Source: an uncultured Eubacteriales bacterium
GTDB lineage: Bacteria; Bacillota; Clostridia; Oscillospirales; CAG-382
Length of the DNA stretch: 64,000 bases
Direction: 5' to 3'
Assembly: GCA_900551295.1 (NCBI GenBank)
Contig: URVJ01000002.1
Coordinates: forward strand, 1 to 64,000
The notes beneath the pieces were generated by a model. It did not search any database. It was not told the origin of the DNA and worked only from the letters and a program-made list of their open reading frames with translations. A program made the translations under genes and the position numbers. This document shows, piece by piece, positions 27,001 through 34,262 of this stretch (within the stretch, counting starts at the first letter, position 1; each line of letters begins with the position of its first letter).

Positions 27001-28689
27001 GGCGTAAGCGCACGTTCGGCTTCCGATAGCAATGACCCTGTTGTTTATACCAAGAACGTCGTAAATGCGGATATTGCAGACGCTGCGTTTATAAAAGTCA
27101 CCGCGAAAGTGCCTAAAGGACTCAAGCTTGAAATATTCTATACCGTAAACGGAGATACCGACTGGAATCAGAAAAAGTCATTCAATATCATTTCCGATTC
27201 CGATGAGCTTAAAACGTATATGATAAGAATCAGAGACGATAATTTCAGCGGCAAGCTCAGACGTATCCGAATAGATCCCGGCAATAAGCCGTCGATTGAT
27301 TTCACGGTAAAATCCTTTGAAGTGCTTAAATTCAAGAGCGGCGTCAACTCAAAACTCTTTGTAAACGATACCGACGTTTCGAGCGAGATACCGAACGATA
27401 TAAATTCCGGAAATTACCTCTATGCCTTTGATCCCGCAAAGGGACAGATATTCGCGCTTAATTCTTTCTGCACGTGGAGAAAGGAAAACGGCACACTTAA
27501 GATAGAGGCAAACGGACATACCGTCGGATATACCGTAGGTTCCGATAAGTATAAGGCTGACGGAAAAGAGAAAGATCTCGGATATAGGCTCTATACAAAA
27601 GACGGTCTGCCGATGCTTTCCTTTAAGACGCTGTGCGCCGAACTCGGATATGGGTATACCGAAAAAGACGGCAATGCGTATGTAAAGACTCCGCAGTATA
27701 CGCCTGCCGAAGAAACGGCAAAACCCGTTCCCGGCGTGTGGAACTTTGACGGATACGATTCCGAAAATTGGTCGTCGGACTATATGGCTCTGTTTACCAA
27801 AAACGGAACTATGACAATGACGGTTCTGGACGATACAAACTATGATCCGAGTATGTACTATAAAGGCGCGCTTGCTCTCAACAGCTCCAAGTATAAGGAG
27901 TTTGAGATAAAGGTAAGATATAAGTATTATACGCCCAAAGAGGGCAATCAGAAGATCTCGGTCTACTTTACAACAAATGCCGACGCGTCGTGGAATGAGG
28001 CAAAATCAATCAAGGTTGAACTTAAATCGCGCGACAGCGGACAGGACTGGGAAACATATACCGTAGACCTCACACAGCTTGAAACCTGGAAGAATACCAT
28101 AAACGGACTTCGTTTTGACCCGTTCAATGCGTCGGGATATATGGAAGTTGATTATATGAAGTTTATAACGGCAGCCGGTGTTGACGAGTCTGAACTCATG
28201 GAAACGGAATTTTCGATAATCAACGGTGACGCAGAGGATACCTCAAATGTTGCATTCTACTCCGTAAACGGTAAGGTAACAATAATTCCCGAACCGGGAA
28301 ACGAAAGCAACCATGTATATCTCGTAACAGGTAATCCCGGAAAGAACTGGACATACTTCAGACAGTCCGTGACTTATAAGCTCGGCAAGAAGTATACCGT
28401 ATCGTTTGATGTAAAGCTTGTCGGGGATACCGCCGGAAACGGAACATCGGAGGGCAGTTTCGCCTGCAACTTAAGATACTTTGATGAGTCTGCAACGAAT
28501 AATTTCGAGCATACAATAAAGACGTTCAAGGCGAATACCTCTGAGTGGGTTCATGTAGAGTCGGTTCATATTCCGAAACAGATCGACGGTCCCGACGGAC
28601 ATGACTTTTCGATATACGCCGATCCCGTAGGCGACATTTCACTGTCATATATGGTGGATAACGTGGTAGTTACGGAAGAAGACGCATAA
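24094..28689 (+). CDS. SLH-anchored surface protein with GH99-like domain and carbohydrate-binding modules
   Basis: A 1531-residue exported protein. A signal peptide (residues 1-26) is followed by three S-layer homology repeats (about 31-90, 103-148 and 155-210), each with a W-Y-A or similar SLH core. A beta-rich laminin-G-like pair lies at about 215-560. A GH99/WbsX-like barrel at about 570-935 contains DFQAFCWFSDTYNAP, YWFENYFLDDRYVKLD and STWNEFGEGTYIAP, where the Glu residues are candidate catalytic acids. An amine-oxidase-type stalk-like domain covers about 1083-1200 and two CBM-like beta-sandwiches about 1213-1363 and 1369-1530. It is probably attached to the wall by SLH and acts on mannose-type or related glycans. 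Confidence 0.85.
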   Translation: MMRMKRALLAAGAVLASAAMSVSSYAQFSKTHNYADGMFSDVDAGAWYAPEVKGTYELGFMNGTGDGKFSPSGNVTVAQAVAVAARLYAVNNGETIPASDAKDWYAPYTEYAISKGIISENSFDGYTGNAKRSEAAEIMYNALPEDFFLPVNDVKKIPDVSASSPVYQKLLSLYRAGVVMGSDEYGTFYPDNTITRAEYAAVINRAALPESRLKKTLKENVSDDAYLLCRNMTYTSGKEGIASGWVFDNRGGPARTSIDGSYGELKDISTEYGTAMIREFNRTDTGTIVLETVYVLDSNGTYLEFRDEDGNSTYRIQTDANVWKILGKDGKYTAISENAIDGISAKKFRFRIYICLDEGVSRTYINDEYLGEYPLLSDNVLNYRYATDEKCVGTVTAGSVVMPVNYKVYEDFTHFGASEVYGWTVSEGVNSSNELVLANNSSARKSFDGANGKVAAETYFILPDGGEFSYSLLSSGKTAVVFDSKDGKFRANGKEVYTFTKNMWYRLRIAADTDNGTADICLNGRVIANVPLSASGSIDAFEVKTASNTAKFDNMNVFELVEHDDYVPEPTARANYDDYAVGVNVCSLWRNGDHYGWACITPYDEPRPVLGYYDEGNPEVSDWEIKFMTEHGIDFQAFCWFSDTYNAPVKEPSMSAALHNGYMYAKYSDYMDYAIIWEASNGNNFNADTFRTKIVPYWFENYFLDDRYVKLDNKILLFVFGAGKLGTSKYFGSAQNARAQLDFLDETAKSYGFDGVVIISDKDNADTAMLAACGVDADYAYHWNTSGKTVEANQKGMLDGAENKNVYSIPTVSVGFDCMPWYGIRNGNMTVSDYETINKWVVDDYFKKYPAEKGAWNDRLVMLSTWNEFGEGTYIAPCGLNGFGYLDVVRGTYTNLEKTHNDAVPTEAQAKRINRLYPQYARLLRNDGWFWYENAGVKETDIESIFKYDFTPDNSAFAGIDSSTLSSENGVSARSASDSNDPVVYTKNVVNADIADAAFIKVTAKVPKGLKLEIFYTVNGDTDWNQKKSFNIISDSDELKTYMIRIRDDNFSGKLRRIRIDPGNKPSIDFTVKSFEVLKFKSGVNSKLFVNDTDVSSEIPNDINSGNYLYAFDPAKGQIFALNSFCTWRKENGTLKIEANGHTVGYTVGSDKYKADGKEKDLGYRLYTKDGLPMLSFKTLCAELGYGYTEKDGNAYVKTPQYTPAEETAKPVPGVWNFDGYDSENWSSDYMALFTKNGTMTMTVLDDTNYDPSMYYKGALALNSSKYKEFEIKVRYKYYTPKEGNQKISVYFTTNADASWNEAKSIKVELKSRDSGQDWETYTVDLTQLETWKNTINGLRFDPFNASGYMEVDYMKFITAAGVDESELMETEFSIINGDAEDTSNVAFYSVNGKVTIIPEPGNESNHVYLVTGNPGKNWTYFRQSVTYKLGKKYTVSFDVKLVGDTAGNGTSEGSFACNLRYFDESATNNFEHTIKTFKANTSEWVHVESVHIPKQIDGPDGHDFSIYADPVGDISLSYMVDNVVVTEEDA

Positions 28690-28710
28690 AACCGAATAAG
28701 TAAATAAAAG

Positions 28711-28757
28711 CGTCCGGTACAGAGCTTGATTAAAAGATGTATCGGACGTATTTTTTA
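28711..28757. terminator. bidirectional terminator
   Basis: CGTCCGGTAC at 28711-28720 pairs with GTATCGGACG at 28739-28748. TATTTTTTAT follows on the plus strand and CTTTTATTTAC on the minus strand, serving the SLH gene and the convergent pseudouridine synthase. Confidence 0.85.
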
Positions 28758-29636
28758 TTCGTGCTTTGAGATAAAATCCTTAAAGTCCTGCGGCATGGGA
28801 GCAACTATTTCCGTGACATTTTTGCCGTCAAGTGAAAAACTCAGCTTTTCGCAGTGTAACAGCGCTCTTTCAGTGTCTGAGTTTTGCGTGCCGTAGAGAA
28901 AATCGCCGTATAGCGGACAGCCTATGTGCGACATATGAAGTCTTATCTGGTGGGTTCTCCCGGTTTTGGGAAAGCAGCGTATAAGAGAATATTTGCCGCC
29001 GCCGAGAACTTTCAGCGTTTCGTAAAACGTGACTGCGCTTTTGCCGTCGGGTGAAACACGGCGCTTTATGCGGCTGCCGGGTTCGCGCGATATTGCCGCG
29101 TCGATTGACCCAGATTTCGGTTCGGGTACGTTTTCGCAGATTGCAAGATACTGTTTTTGCAGATTTCCGTTTGCCAGAAGCTCCGACAGCTTTGCGCAGA
29201 CAGGCGCATTTTTGGCTATGAGAACAATTCCCGTCGTGTCCCCGTCAAGCCGCGTTACGGGACGAAAAGTAAAGGGTACGCCGCGGTAACGGAACATAAC
29301 GGCATTGGCAAGCGTTCCGGAATAATGCCCCGCAGACGGGTGTGTCGGCATTGCGGACGGTTTGTTTACGGCGAGAATGTCGCTGTTTTCAAAAATAATG
29401 TCAAGTGAAATGTTTTCAGGCTTTATCTGGGAACTGTTTATGTCGGTAAAGGTAAGCGTCAGAATGTCGCCGTCGTAAACCTCGTGCCTTACGGTGACGG
29501 TTTGACCGTTCAAGGCTATTCCGCCCGAAAATTTAAGCTTTGACAGGCTTCGTGAAGTTACCGAAAAGTTTTCGGCAATTATCTGCTTTACCGTTTTACC
29601 GTTGTCGGCTTTGCAGCAGGTGTATTTGTAAGTCAT
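28755..29636 (-). CDS. RluA-family pseudouridine synthase
   Basis: A 293-residue RNA-modifying enzyme. An N-terminal S4-like region (residues about 12-60, SRSLSKLKFSGGIALNGQTV) precedes the catalytic domain. The RluA signature RPVTRLDGDTTG carries the catalytic aspartate near residue 130. The C-terminal motif RCFPKTGRTHQIRLHMSHIG is intact. It converts uridines in rRNA or tRNA to pseudouridine; which position cannot be inferred. It has its own promoter and no operon partners. Confidence 0.93.
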   Translation of the reverse strand: MTYKYTCCKADNGKTVKQIIAENFSVTSRSLSKLKFSGGIALNGQTVTVRHEVYDGDILTLTFTDINSSQIKPENISLDIIFENSDILAVNKPSAMPTHPSAGHYSGTLANAVMFRYRGVPFTFRPVTRLDGDTTGIVLIAKNAPVCAKLSELLANGNLQKQYLAICENVPEPKSGSIDAAISREPGSRIKRRVSPDGKSAVTFYETLKVLGGGKYSLIRCFPKTGRTHQIRLHMSHIGCPLYGDFLYGTQNSDTERALLHCEKLSFSLDGKNVTEIVAPMPQDFKDFISKHE

Positions 29637-29675
29637 TTGGTTTTCTTTCGTGAGTGTTAAATTTACTTTATATTA

Positions 29676-29704
29676 ATGATACCCGTATTTTGAAAAAATG
29701 TCAA
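29676..29704 (-). promoter_or_regulatory. promoter of the pseudouridine synthase
   Basis: Minus strand TTGACA (29704-29699) and TATCAT (29681-29676), 17-base spacer. Confidence 0.75.
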
Positions 29705-29747
29705 GTCACACGCATGCGACGCAGTGCTTTTTTGTAGGGTGCATACA

Positions 29748-29776
29748 TTGACAAACGCGCCCGATTGATGTAAAAT
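29748..29776 (+). promoter_or_regulatory. promoter of the GH116-like gene and queA
   Basis: TTGACA at 29748-29753 and TAAAAT at 29771-29776 with a 17-base spacer. Confidence 0.85.
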
Positions 29777-29809
29777 ATATTTAATTGCCGAAAAGGGAGG
29801 GAAAACGCA

Positions 29810-31555
29810 TTGTACATAAACGAATATAATAAAACAGGCGGATTTTTCCCTGCCGGAGGAATTTCGGCGGGATACGTAACGGTGAATGCCGACGGAACAC
29901 TCGGAGAGTATAAGCTCGCGCCCGATAGCGCATACGCGCCGCACGGCGATTTTTTCGGTCTGTTCTGCATAGAATGTTCGTCCGAAACACTCGGCACGTC
30001 AGGCAGAACCGTGGGAAGCACCGCAGCATTTGATACAGGCTTTCCCTGCTACGAAAAGATAAACACATGTAAAAGCTTTCCGTTTGCATATACGGAATGT
30101 ACGGACAGCGGCTTTCCCGTAAAAGCAAAGCTTGCTTGCCTTGCGCCGTTTGTGCCTCTTAACGCTGCGGATTCGGAAATTCCGGCAGCACTTTTTGAAA
30201 TAGAGCTTGAAAATATATCAGAGCGTGAGCTTGACGTCACGGTGCATCTTGAACTATCGGGGAAACTTTCGGAGAAAGAAAGTAAGGTGGGCTGCGATAA
30301 AGCTACGGACAGCGCGTTCTCTGAATATTCTTTCACTGAATTTTGCGGAAACATCTGCATAAGCTCGGACGTAAAGGATATAACGTTCGGCAAACATAAT
30401 ACGCTGTTTTCACACGTTAAACTCGGCGCAAAAAAGAAATGCACCGTAAAATTTGCCGCTGCGTGGTATTTTCCGGATTTTAAAGACGGCAGAAAGAATT
30501 ATTACGCACAGTATTTTGAAAGCTCGTCCGAATGTGCTGCATATTGCTTTAAACACGGCGAAAGACTTAAAAATTCGGGGCTGTGCCTTGAAAAAGCGCT
30601 TAGCGGCTTGACAATTTCCAAAGATCTGAAAGGCAGTCTTGAAAATGAGTTTGAAAACTTGTGTAAACTTCCGTACTGCCGCTTTTCGGACGGCAGTTTT
30701 GAGCCGTGTCCCGAGGACTTTGACGCACTCAGACAGCTGCTGCGGAATATGTCGGTTTCGGCAATGTTCCCCGAACTCGATAAGAGCCTTATGATGTTTT
30801 CGTTAAGGCAGAGCAGGAATAGGAATGTTTCCGAAAGCACAAGACTTGCGGCGGTTTTGCGTGCGTATAATACATTTCTTGCCGACGGAGATTCCGAGGC
30901 GCTTATTGAAATATGGTTTTATGTTTCAAAGTGCATTGACGCTAAAGAGGTGCCCGAAAACAGCGAAAATTTCGGACTGTATGTGCTTTGCCTTTACACA
31001 GGATATAAAATGGCGTGCGCCGTGAAGGACAGAACGCGTAAAGCGCGCTATAAAGAGATGTACGAAAAGGCAAGAGAAATATTTGTAAATGAAAAAAGAG
31101 CGCTGCCGCACGAAATATACGCATTGCTTTCGCATTTCGGCTCACTCGGAGAACTTCCCGAAGAATACCGCAGCGTAAACTTTGATTTTGACGGATATGC
31201 GGGACTTTGCATAACGTCGGGCTTTTCGTATAATATGTATGACAAAAGCGTGTGCTTTGAACCGGATATGGCGTATGCCGACGAGCAAGGCGTGTTCAAG
31301 AGCTTTTTTTGCACACAGACGGGATTCGGTATACTCGAAGAGGGCGTCGATTACGTTGAAATACGTATGCTTTGCGGCATAATAAAAGTGCGGCATATAA
31401 GAACGCCCAGAAAACCGCGAATGACGCTGTACGGCGGCAGAAAATGGAAATTCGAGGACAAAGATCACGGTGCCGAACTCGATAACGTGCTTATAGTCAC
31501 GCCCGATAAAAAGCTTACCGTTATAATAGACGCGTCAAGGGAGATTGGAATTTAA
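29810..31555 (+). CDS. GH116-like (GBA2-type) protein, probably divergent
   Basis: A 581-residue protein without signal peptide. The N-terminal 250 residues look like the beta-sandwich domain of GH116 / non-lysosomal glucosylceramidase-type proteins: GGFFPAGGISAGYVTVNADG at the start, CLAPFVPLNAADSEIPAALF in the middle, then AAWYFPDFKDGRKNYYAQYF. The second half should be an alpha-helical catalytic barrel but is short and I do not find the expected catalytic Glu/Asp motifs, so it may be inactive or a new subfamily. The TTG at 29810 is used because AGGGAGG precedes it. queA starts one base after its stop. Confidence 0.7.
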   Translation: MYINEYNKTGGFFPAGGISAGYVTVNADGTLGEYKLAPDSAYAPHGDFFGLFCIECSSETLGTSGRTVGSTAAFDTGFPCYEKINTCKSFPFAYTECTDSGFPVKAKLACLAPFVPLNAADSEIPAALFEIELENISERELDVTVHLELSGKLSEKESKVGCDKATDSAFSEYSFTEFCGNICISSDVKDITFGKHNTLFSHVKLGAKKKCTVKFAAAWYFPDFKDGRKNYYAQYFESSSECAAYCFKHGERLKNSGLCLEKALSGLTISKDLKGSLENEFENLCKLPYCRFSDGSFEPCPEDFDALRQLLRNMSVSAMFPELDKSLMMFSLRQSRNRNVSESTRLAAVLRAYNTFLADGDSEALIEIWFYVSKCIDAKEVPENSENFGLYVLCLYTGYKMACAVKDRTRKARYKEMYEKAREIFVNEKRALPHEIYALLSHFGSLGELPEEYRSVNFDFDGYAGLCITSGFSYNMYDKSVCFEPDMAYADEQGVFKSFFCTQTGFGILEEGVDYVEIRMLCGIIKVRHIRTPRKPRMTLYGGRKWKFEDKDHGAELDNVLIVTPDKKLTVIIDASREIGI

Positions 31556-31556
31556 A

Positions 31557-32633
31557 ATGGAAAAAGAAAATATAACGCTTAAAAAATCCGATTATTATTA
31601 TGAACTTCCCGAAGAGCTTATCGCGCAGGCCCCGGCGCAGAAACGCGATATGTCAAGGCTTATGGTTTTGGATAAGAACACGGGAAATATCGAACACAGA
31701 TATTTTCACGATATCGTCGACTATCTTAAACCGGGCGACGCGCTTGTGCTCAATAATTCAAAGGTAATACCCGCGCGCCTCTTTGCAAAGCGCTATATCA
31801 AGGACGAAACCGGAAAACTCACGGATAAACTCGGGGACACGCATATAGAAATACTGCTTCTGAAACGCCATGACGAAAAAACATGGGAGTGCATTGTCCA
31901 CCCCGGGAAAAAAGTGACCGAAGGCACAAAACTTCATTTTTCGGATAAGCTTGAGGCGACCGTAACAAAAGTTCTTGACGACGGAAACAGAATGATAGAA
32001 TTCTCCTATGAGGGCGAGTTTTATTCCATACTTGACGAAGTAGGTGAAATGCCGCTGCCGCCTTATATTCACAGCCGAGAAAGCGCAAAAGACCGTTATC
32101 AGACGGTTTATGCAAAATATGAGGGTTCAAGTGCGGCGCCTACTGCCGGACTTCACTTTACGAAAGAACTGTTGGAACGCATAGAGAACATGGGCGTTGA
32201 GATAATATACGTCACGCTCCATGTCGGACTCGGCACGTTCAGACCCGTAAAAGAGGATATAATAACCGAGCATAAAATGCACTCGGAGTTTTATACCGTG
32301 AGCGAAGAAAGCGCGCGCAGAATAAACGAGGTAAAGAAAAACGGCGGACGCGTGGTGTGTGTCGGAACGACGTCGTGCAGAACCGTTGAATCCGCTGCGG
32401 ACGATAACGGAATTGTTCACGCAGGCAGCCGCAATACCGAGATTTTCATATATCCCGGATATAAATTCAAAGTCCTTGACTGCCTTATAACAAACTTTCA
32501 TCTTCCCGAAAGCACGCTTGTAATGCTTGTTTCGGCTCTTGCCGGACGTGAAAATATCCTCGCGGCTTATAAGTGTGCGGTGGAGAACAAATACCGTTTC
32601 TTCAGCTTTGGGGATGCGATGTTTATAGTATAA
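31557..32633 (+). CDS. queA: S-adenosylmethionine:tRNA ribosyltransferase-isomerase
   Basis: A 358-residue enzyme that adds the epoxyqueuosine ring to tRNA wobble bases. Signatures present are DYYYELPEELIAQAPAQKRD at the N-terminus, SAAPTAGLHFTKELLERI, CVGTTSCRTVESA and the C-terminal ITNFHLPESTLVMLVSALAG. ATG 31557 is used; an in-frame TTG at 31545 is too close to the GGGAG. Its start lies one base after the stop of the GH116-like gene, an unusual partner. Other queuosine genes are not in the window. A second copy of its last codons lies downstream. Confidence 0.96.
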   Translation: MEKENITLKKSDYYYELPEELIAQAPAQKRDMSRLMVLDKNTGNIEHRYFHDIVDYLKPGDALVLNNSKVIPARLFAKRYIKDETGKLTDKLGDTHIEILLLKRHDEKTWECIVHPGKKVTEGTKLHFSDKLEATVTKVLDDGNRMIEFSYEGEFYSILDEVGEMPLPPYIHSRESAKDRYQTVYAKYEGSSAAPTAGLHFTKELLERIENMGVEIIYVTLHVGLGTFRPVKEDIITEHKMHSEFYTVSEESARRINEVKKNGGRVVCVGTTSCRTVESAADDNGIVHAGSRNTEIFIYPGYKFKVLDCLITNFHLPESTLVMLVSALAGRENILAAYKCAVENKYRFFSFGDAMFIV

Positions 32634-32698
32634 AAGATTTCCGATTGGTAATTTTCTTATATACCGTAAACATCGGCGACGCGATGTTTATAAAGTAG
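32610..32698 (+). repeat. duplicated queA C-terminal codons
   Basis: The end of queA (GGGGATGCGATGTTTATA, encoding GDAMFI before the stop) recurs 65 bases downstream at 32675-32692 as GGCGACGCGATGTTTATA, again followed after one codon by a stop. The spacer holds no gene. Confidence 0.65.
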
Positions 32699-32734
32699 TT
32701 TGCGTCTTTAAAAATAATTCGCAGCAAAATTCAA

Positions 32735-32760
32735 GGCACGGTGTAAACCGTGCCGTTTTT
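32735..32760 (+). terminator. terminator of queA
   Basis: GGCACGGT at 32735-32742 and ACCGTGCC at 32747-32754 form a perfect 8-base stem with a GTAA loop, followed by GTTTTT. Confidence 0.92.
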
Positions 32761-32796
32761 ATGTAAAAATAAGTAAAAAAAATCAAAAACGCCGTA

Positions 32797-33771
32797 TTAT
32801 TTGGCGTATGAAACCAGGAATTCAAGCTCATCGTCAAGTGCGCAGACCGAGAATTTTTCTATGCTTGCGGGAATGAGATAAGACGAACTTTTTTCGAGAG
32901 GGAATTTCTCGTCAAGATATTTTATGTAGCCTTTTCCCGAAAGACAGAGAATGTTCAGCATATTTTCGCGGCAGAAAGATACGCTTGAAGAAGTTTTAAG
33001 ATTATATTTTTCAACGCCGAAGAATGAGCAGTCGCAAAGCGTTGTGACGCGGCAGACATCGGAATCTTCCTCAACGCGGTTTGTCACGAATTTTTCGGGA
33101 AATTCCGTATTGATCACCTCGGACGCCTGCTTTATGTGAAGTTCTCGCTTTTTGCCGTCCTTGCCGACTCTGTCATAGTCGTACAGACGGTAGGTGGTGT
33201 TGGAATTTTGCTGTATTTCCGCAATTACTATTCCTGAACCTATTGCATGAACCATGCCTGCCGGAATGTAGAAACAGTCGCCCTTGTGAACTTCGGCGTA
33301 GTTCAGGATTTCTCCGAGAGAACCGTCCGCGCTTCTGCTTTCAAGCTCGTCGAGAGACGGAACTTTTTTGTCCTTTAATCCGTAAACAAGCTTAGCGCCG
33401 GGCTTAGCGTCTACAATGTACCACATTTCTGTTTTTCCCGCGTCGAGTCCGTTTGCTGCGGCATATTCGTCGTCGGGGTGAACCTGGACAGAAAGACGGT
33501 CGTTTGCGTCGATAAGCTTTATAAGCAGCGGAAAATCCGTGTCCTTGCCGATAACAGCGGCTTTTGATGCTTGATTTATGTACTCGTCAAGCGTCATTCC
33601 GCGGTAGTCGCCGTTGTCTATTGTGTTGCAGCCGTCGGGACGGTCGGTCATGACCCATGCTTCGGCAATGCTCTGACCTTTTTCGCCTATGCCGAAATTT
33701 TCACAGAGATATGTTCCTCCCCAGAGTATTTGCTTTGTTACGGGTTTTAACTTTAACGGATAGATTTTCAT
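32797..33771 (-). CDS. manA: mannose-6-phosphate isomerase, class I
   Basis: A 324-residue zinc enzyme interconverting mannose 6-phosphate and fructose 6-phosphate. It has ILWGGTYLCENFGIG near the start, the metal-binding VQVHPDDEYA (residue about 95), GKTEMWYIVDAKPGA and YIPAGMVHAIGSGIVIAEIQ, all diagnostic of the short Firmicute ManA type. The ATG at 33771 follows GAGAGGA; the longer frame has none. It would feed mannose from surface mannan-type hydrolysis into glycolysis, and pfkA lies in the same window. A weak hairpin followed by T runs on the minus strand overlaps its stop. Confidence 0.95.
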   Translation of the reverse strand: MKIYPLKLKPVTKQILWGGTYLCENFGIGEKGQSIAEAWVMTDRPDGCNTIDNGDYRGMTLDEYINQASKAAVIGKDTDFPLLIKLIDANDRLSVQVHPDDEYAAANGLDAGKTEMWYIVDAKPGAKLVYGLKDKKVPSLDELESRSADGSLGEILNYAEVHKGDCFYIPAGMVHAIGSGIVIAEIQQNSNTTYRLYDYDRVGKDGKKRELHIKQASEVINTEFPEKFVTNRVEEDSDVCRVTTLCDCSFFGVEKYNLKTSSSVSFCRENMLNILCLSGKGYIKYLDEKFPLEKSSSYLIPASIEKFSVCALDDELEFLVSYAK

Positions 33772-33856
33772 TGTCGTTTTCCTCTCAAGAAAAAATTGCA
33801 TAAAAGCCGAAAAAACGGAAATAATACTTGTACAAAACAAAAAAGGAGTGACTTTT

Positions 33857-33994
33857 ATGTCAAAGAATAAGCAGAAACAGCACGGAACCGATAAGGCGCA
33901 GAATCAGCAGCCTCAGTCGCAGACTCAGCCCTCCGATTATAAGGATTCAAAGTCCGAACCTCAGGGCGCAAAAAATCAGCAGAAGAATAAGTAA
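33857..33994 (+). CDS. small Q/K/N-rich hydrophilic protein
   Basis: A 45-residue protein behind AAAGGAGTG, made almost entirely of Gln, Lys, Asn, Ser and Asp (it begins MSKNKQKQHG and ends NQQKNK), with no hydrophobic core. It is likely disordered. The composition is like minor small acid-soluble spore proteins or RNA-binding peptides, but no signature is present. A perfect terminator follows, which supports real expression. Function unknown. Confidence 0.75.
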   Translation: MSKNKQKQHGTDKAQNQQPQSQTQPSDYKDSKSEPQGAKNQQKNK

Positions 33995-34021
33995 GCCTGC
34001 GCGCTCGGAATACGCATATTC

Positions 34022-34046
34022 AGTCCTTCTTCGGAAGGACTTTTTT
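34022..34046 (+). terminator. terminator of the small Q-rich gene
   Basis: AGTCCTTC at 34022-34029, a TTCG loop, GAAGGACT at 34034-34041, then a T run. Confidence 0.95.
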
Positions 34047-34189
34047 GATGTTATATAACAGTATATCACCGAAAGCGCCAAAAGTCAAACACTATTATGT
34101 GATTTTATGCAAAATGAGTGACATATTCTGCTGTGTTTGTTTATCAGAAGTCATACGCTTGAAAAAATGTTTATAATCCGTCCGAAACG

Positions 34190-34218
34190 TTGACATTGCG
34201 GTAAAACAGTGATATATT
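34190..34218 (+). promoter_or_regulatory. promoter of the leucine-rich-repeat protein gene
   Basis: TTGACA at 34190-34195 and TATATT at 34213-34218 with a 17-base spacer. The 140 bases between this box and the preceding terminator hold no gene. Confidence 0.8.
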
Positions 34219-34262
34219 TATAATGATAAAAACGTAAATATCAAAAGAGGAAGGATATAAAA

